A DNA stretch of 64,000 bases from Phallusia mammillata (Eukaryota; Chordata; Ascidiacea; Phlebobranchia; Ascidiidae). The number at the start of each line of letters is the position of its first letter. Position 1 is the first letter of the stretch. Positions 62,521 to 64,000 of this stretch are shown piece by piece. Below the pieces are notes generated by a model, which worked only from the letters and a program-made list of their open reading frames with translations, searched no databases and was not told the origin of the DNA. The stretch lies in the NCBI GenBank assembly GCA_003260075.1, contig QLIY01000070.1, positions 1 to 64,000 of the forward strand, given 5' to 3'. Made by a program: the position numbers and the translations under genes.

Positions 62521-63327
62521 GAATTATTAACAATTTATTGAACATGCTTTTCAACGCCAAAATTACTTGATTTATATTACTCGTTTCTTAATTAAAAACA
62601 TTTTTAAATAATAATTACATTGTTTATTATTTATCTAACCTGCTTTCATAAACTTATAGATGTAATTTCCGTGGTGACAATTGTATACGTGCTTGATCTA
62701 ATTTATTTACGCCCCGCCTCTGTTTCTCTTTGTTCTGCCGTAACCGAGCGTTTGATTTGATTGTGACGGCAAAAAAAAACTTCTGTGTAATCTATTCGGT
62801 TGCCCTGAAGCCCTTTCGAAATTATGGACTAGTAGTGTGTGGAGAATATATGAAAACTAAATAAAGCACAATAAATTTTTCAGATTTTATGCAGGTCTTG
62901 TCATTATTTTTAGAAGTTTGAAAGAGATTGCTTATGTTACAAACAAGTAGGGCAACTAAATGACTATGTTAAAGCTGGGCTGTTGATGGGAGTGTTCAAT
63001 CAGCTCCAGTGCACCATCAGGCGGAACAAATCATTTCCCTTCAATACTCTTTATTACAGCAATTTAAATAGTCAAACATAGCACATAACGAAAAAAATCA
63101 GTCACAATCCACTGCGATGGGACACATTTTCAGATTAGACTTCATAGAGTTACAGTGCAATGCCAGACTGTGCGCGTGTATGCACGAATTTGCAAGCTGC
63201 TCTTTGCAAAGACGCATATCTGCGCAACGATAATGCGAACACGATCTATAAAACGCACAAAAAAATCCCACGATATGCGGCACTGTTGCCGAAGGCAGTA
63301 ATTGCGACACAAATACAGTTAATTTTG
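62521..63327. other. 3' flank of the glutamine-rich gene
   Basis: AT-rich, with no supported exon. A reverse-strand AATAAA lies at 63050-63055, about 275 bases after the stop codon of the minus-strand gene that follows; it is the probable polyadenylation signal. Confidence 0.4.
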
Positions 63328-63988
63328 CTACTGCTGGTGATGGTGGTTCTGAAACTGTGCTTGCTGCTGCATCTGCTGCTGGTATTGTTGTGTGTCTTGG
63401 ACCATAACCTGTGAAGAAAACATTTTTGCACATAGCACATGGTTTTTGTAACAAAAACAGGAAATATATTCTCTCTAAAACAGTGGTTTCTCCACCAACA
63501 ACTTCTTAATTCACACACAACGAGATTGATAAATGACAATTTAAAAAAATGCTTCAACTTGTTTAAAAACATTCTTCCTAAAACTTCATAGGGGTCCGCA
63601 ATTAGATTACAACATCGAAAAGGATCTGCAAAGGCAAAAAGGCTAAGAACCACTGCTCTAAACCTTCTGCCAGGTTTGCACCAATGCAAGTTTCTACAGA
63701 GCAACATTGTTACCTGATGGAGTTGTTGCCCATCCTGAAGAGTTGTTACAGGTGTTAGATGCGTAAGGGTTTGTGTGTGCATAACATCAGCGCTAACCGT
63801 TTCAACTGTTTGCAATTGCTGTTGTTCTGTTACAGGTAGTATAGTTGCTTGTGTATTAAGCTGAAAGTAAATCATGAATCCATTGTAAACAAATTGCCAA
63901 CAATTAATGTTTTAAAGCAATCTACACATACCTGTGAAACTTCACTTATTGGCAGTGGTTTGGAATGTTCCAATGCTGGATGTTTTGC
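63328..63988 (-). CDS. Glutamine-rich transcription-factor C-terminus, possibly NF-YC (partial)
   Basis: Last three exons of a gene that continues beyond the window: 63932-63988, 63714-63860 and 63328-63408, all in phase 0. The sequence is Gln/Thr/Val-rich: QATILPVTEQQQLQTVETV, VTTLQDGQQLHQ, then MVQDTQQYQQQMQQQ and the stop at 63328-63330. The DGQQLHQ motif and overall composition recall the activation domain of NF-YC (human has DGQQLYQIQQV), but the histone-fold that would prove it is outside the window. Other Q-rich nuclear factors are possible. Confidence 0.6.
63481..63655. mobile_element. Short hAT-type MITE
   Basis: Begins CAGTGGTTTCTCC and ends TAAGAACCACTG, flanked by CTCTAAAA and CTCTAAAC (63473-63480, 63656-63663), a near-exact 8-bp target duplication. 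175 bases, in the intron between the last two exons of the glutamine-rich gene. Confidence 0.85.
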
Positions 63989-64000
63989 CTGACAATAAAG

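Noticed and set aside
63246-63875. 209-codon minus-strand frame taken as one exon
   Set aside because: It crosses a GT donor at 63713 and the MITE at 63481-63655. Splicing to 63408 gives the sensible glutamine-rich product.
1-64000. CRISPR arrays, prokaryotic operons, insertion sequences and viral genes
   Set aside because: Spliced metazoan genes fill the window. No regularly spaced repeats, ribosome-binding sites, transposase or viral protein frames were seen.

Overview
This is a eukaryotic, metazoan window. It carries intron-rich genes with GT-AG splice sites, and three of them are close counterparts of human proteins (PXK, BRD8, KMT2E). The compact introns and the alternation of CpG-poor gene bodies with CpG-rich intervals fit an ascidian tunicate of Ciona type. 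That placement is inference; nothing in the sequence names the species. Exon coordinates come from reading splice sites and reading frames by hand. Exon phases close exactly for PXK, the sulfotransferase, BRD8, the calmodulin-like gene, KMT2E and kinase gene B.

Layout. 0.7-4.7 kb: kinase gene A (+), damaged in this assembly. 6.6-10.8 kb: its intact tandem paralogue, gene B (+). Both join a TKL-type protein kinase domain to an unusual conserved helical/TPR-like C-terminal domain. 12.3-19.6 kb: PXK (+), complete in 16 coding exons, one intron apparently GC-AG. 22.1-24.6 kb: a five-exon sulfotransferase-like P-loop protein with a C-terminal membrane anchor (+). 25.3-35.7 kb: CpG-rich and only partly resolved, with convincing exons of one or two unidentified minus-strand genes. 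36.5-41.8 kb: BRD8 (-), 15 coding exons. 46.1-47.3 kb: a two-exon calmodulin-like EF-hand gene (+). 49.9-61.4 kb: KMT2E/MLL5 (-), 29 coding exons. 63.3-64.0 kb: the 3' end of a glutamine-rich transcription-factor gene (-), possibly NF-YC, running off the window. BRD8 (NuA4/TIP60 acetyltransferase subunit), KMT2E (SET-domain chromatin regulator) and the NF-YC-like gene are all nuclear regulators, but I see no sign that they form a functional cluster.

The most striking pattern is not a gene. At eight places a run of 10-12 C or G joins two near-identical direct copies of the local sequence (about 63 bp to about 1 kb), with few differences between copies. These look like unmerged contig or haplotype overlaps joined by a homopolymer filler. 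They distort gene A, duplicate its 3' end and insert 25 residues into KMT2E. A 66-C run near the KMT2E C-terminus and a C10 run inside a transposon may be related scars without visible duplication.

Mobile DNA is mostly short non-autonomous hAT-like elements with terminal inverted repeats. Five have matching or near-matching 8-bp target duplications, and one contains a second nested element. A perfect 34-bp inverted repeat lies in a PXK intron. The strongest biological novelty candidate is the kinase plus helical-domain architecture of genes A and B.
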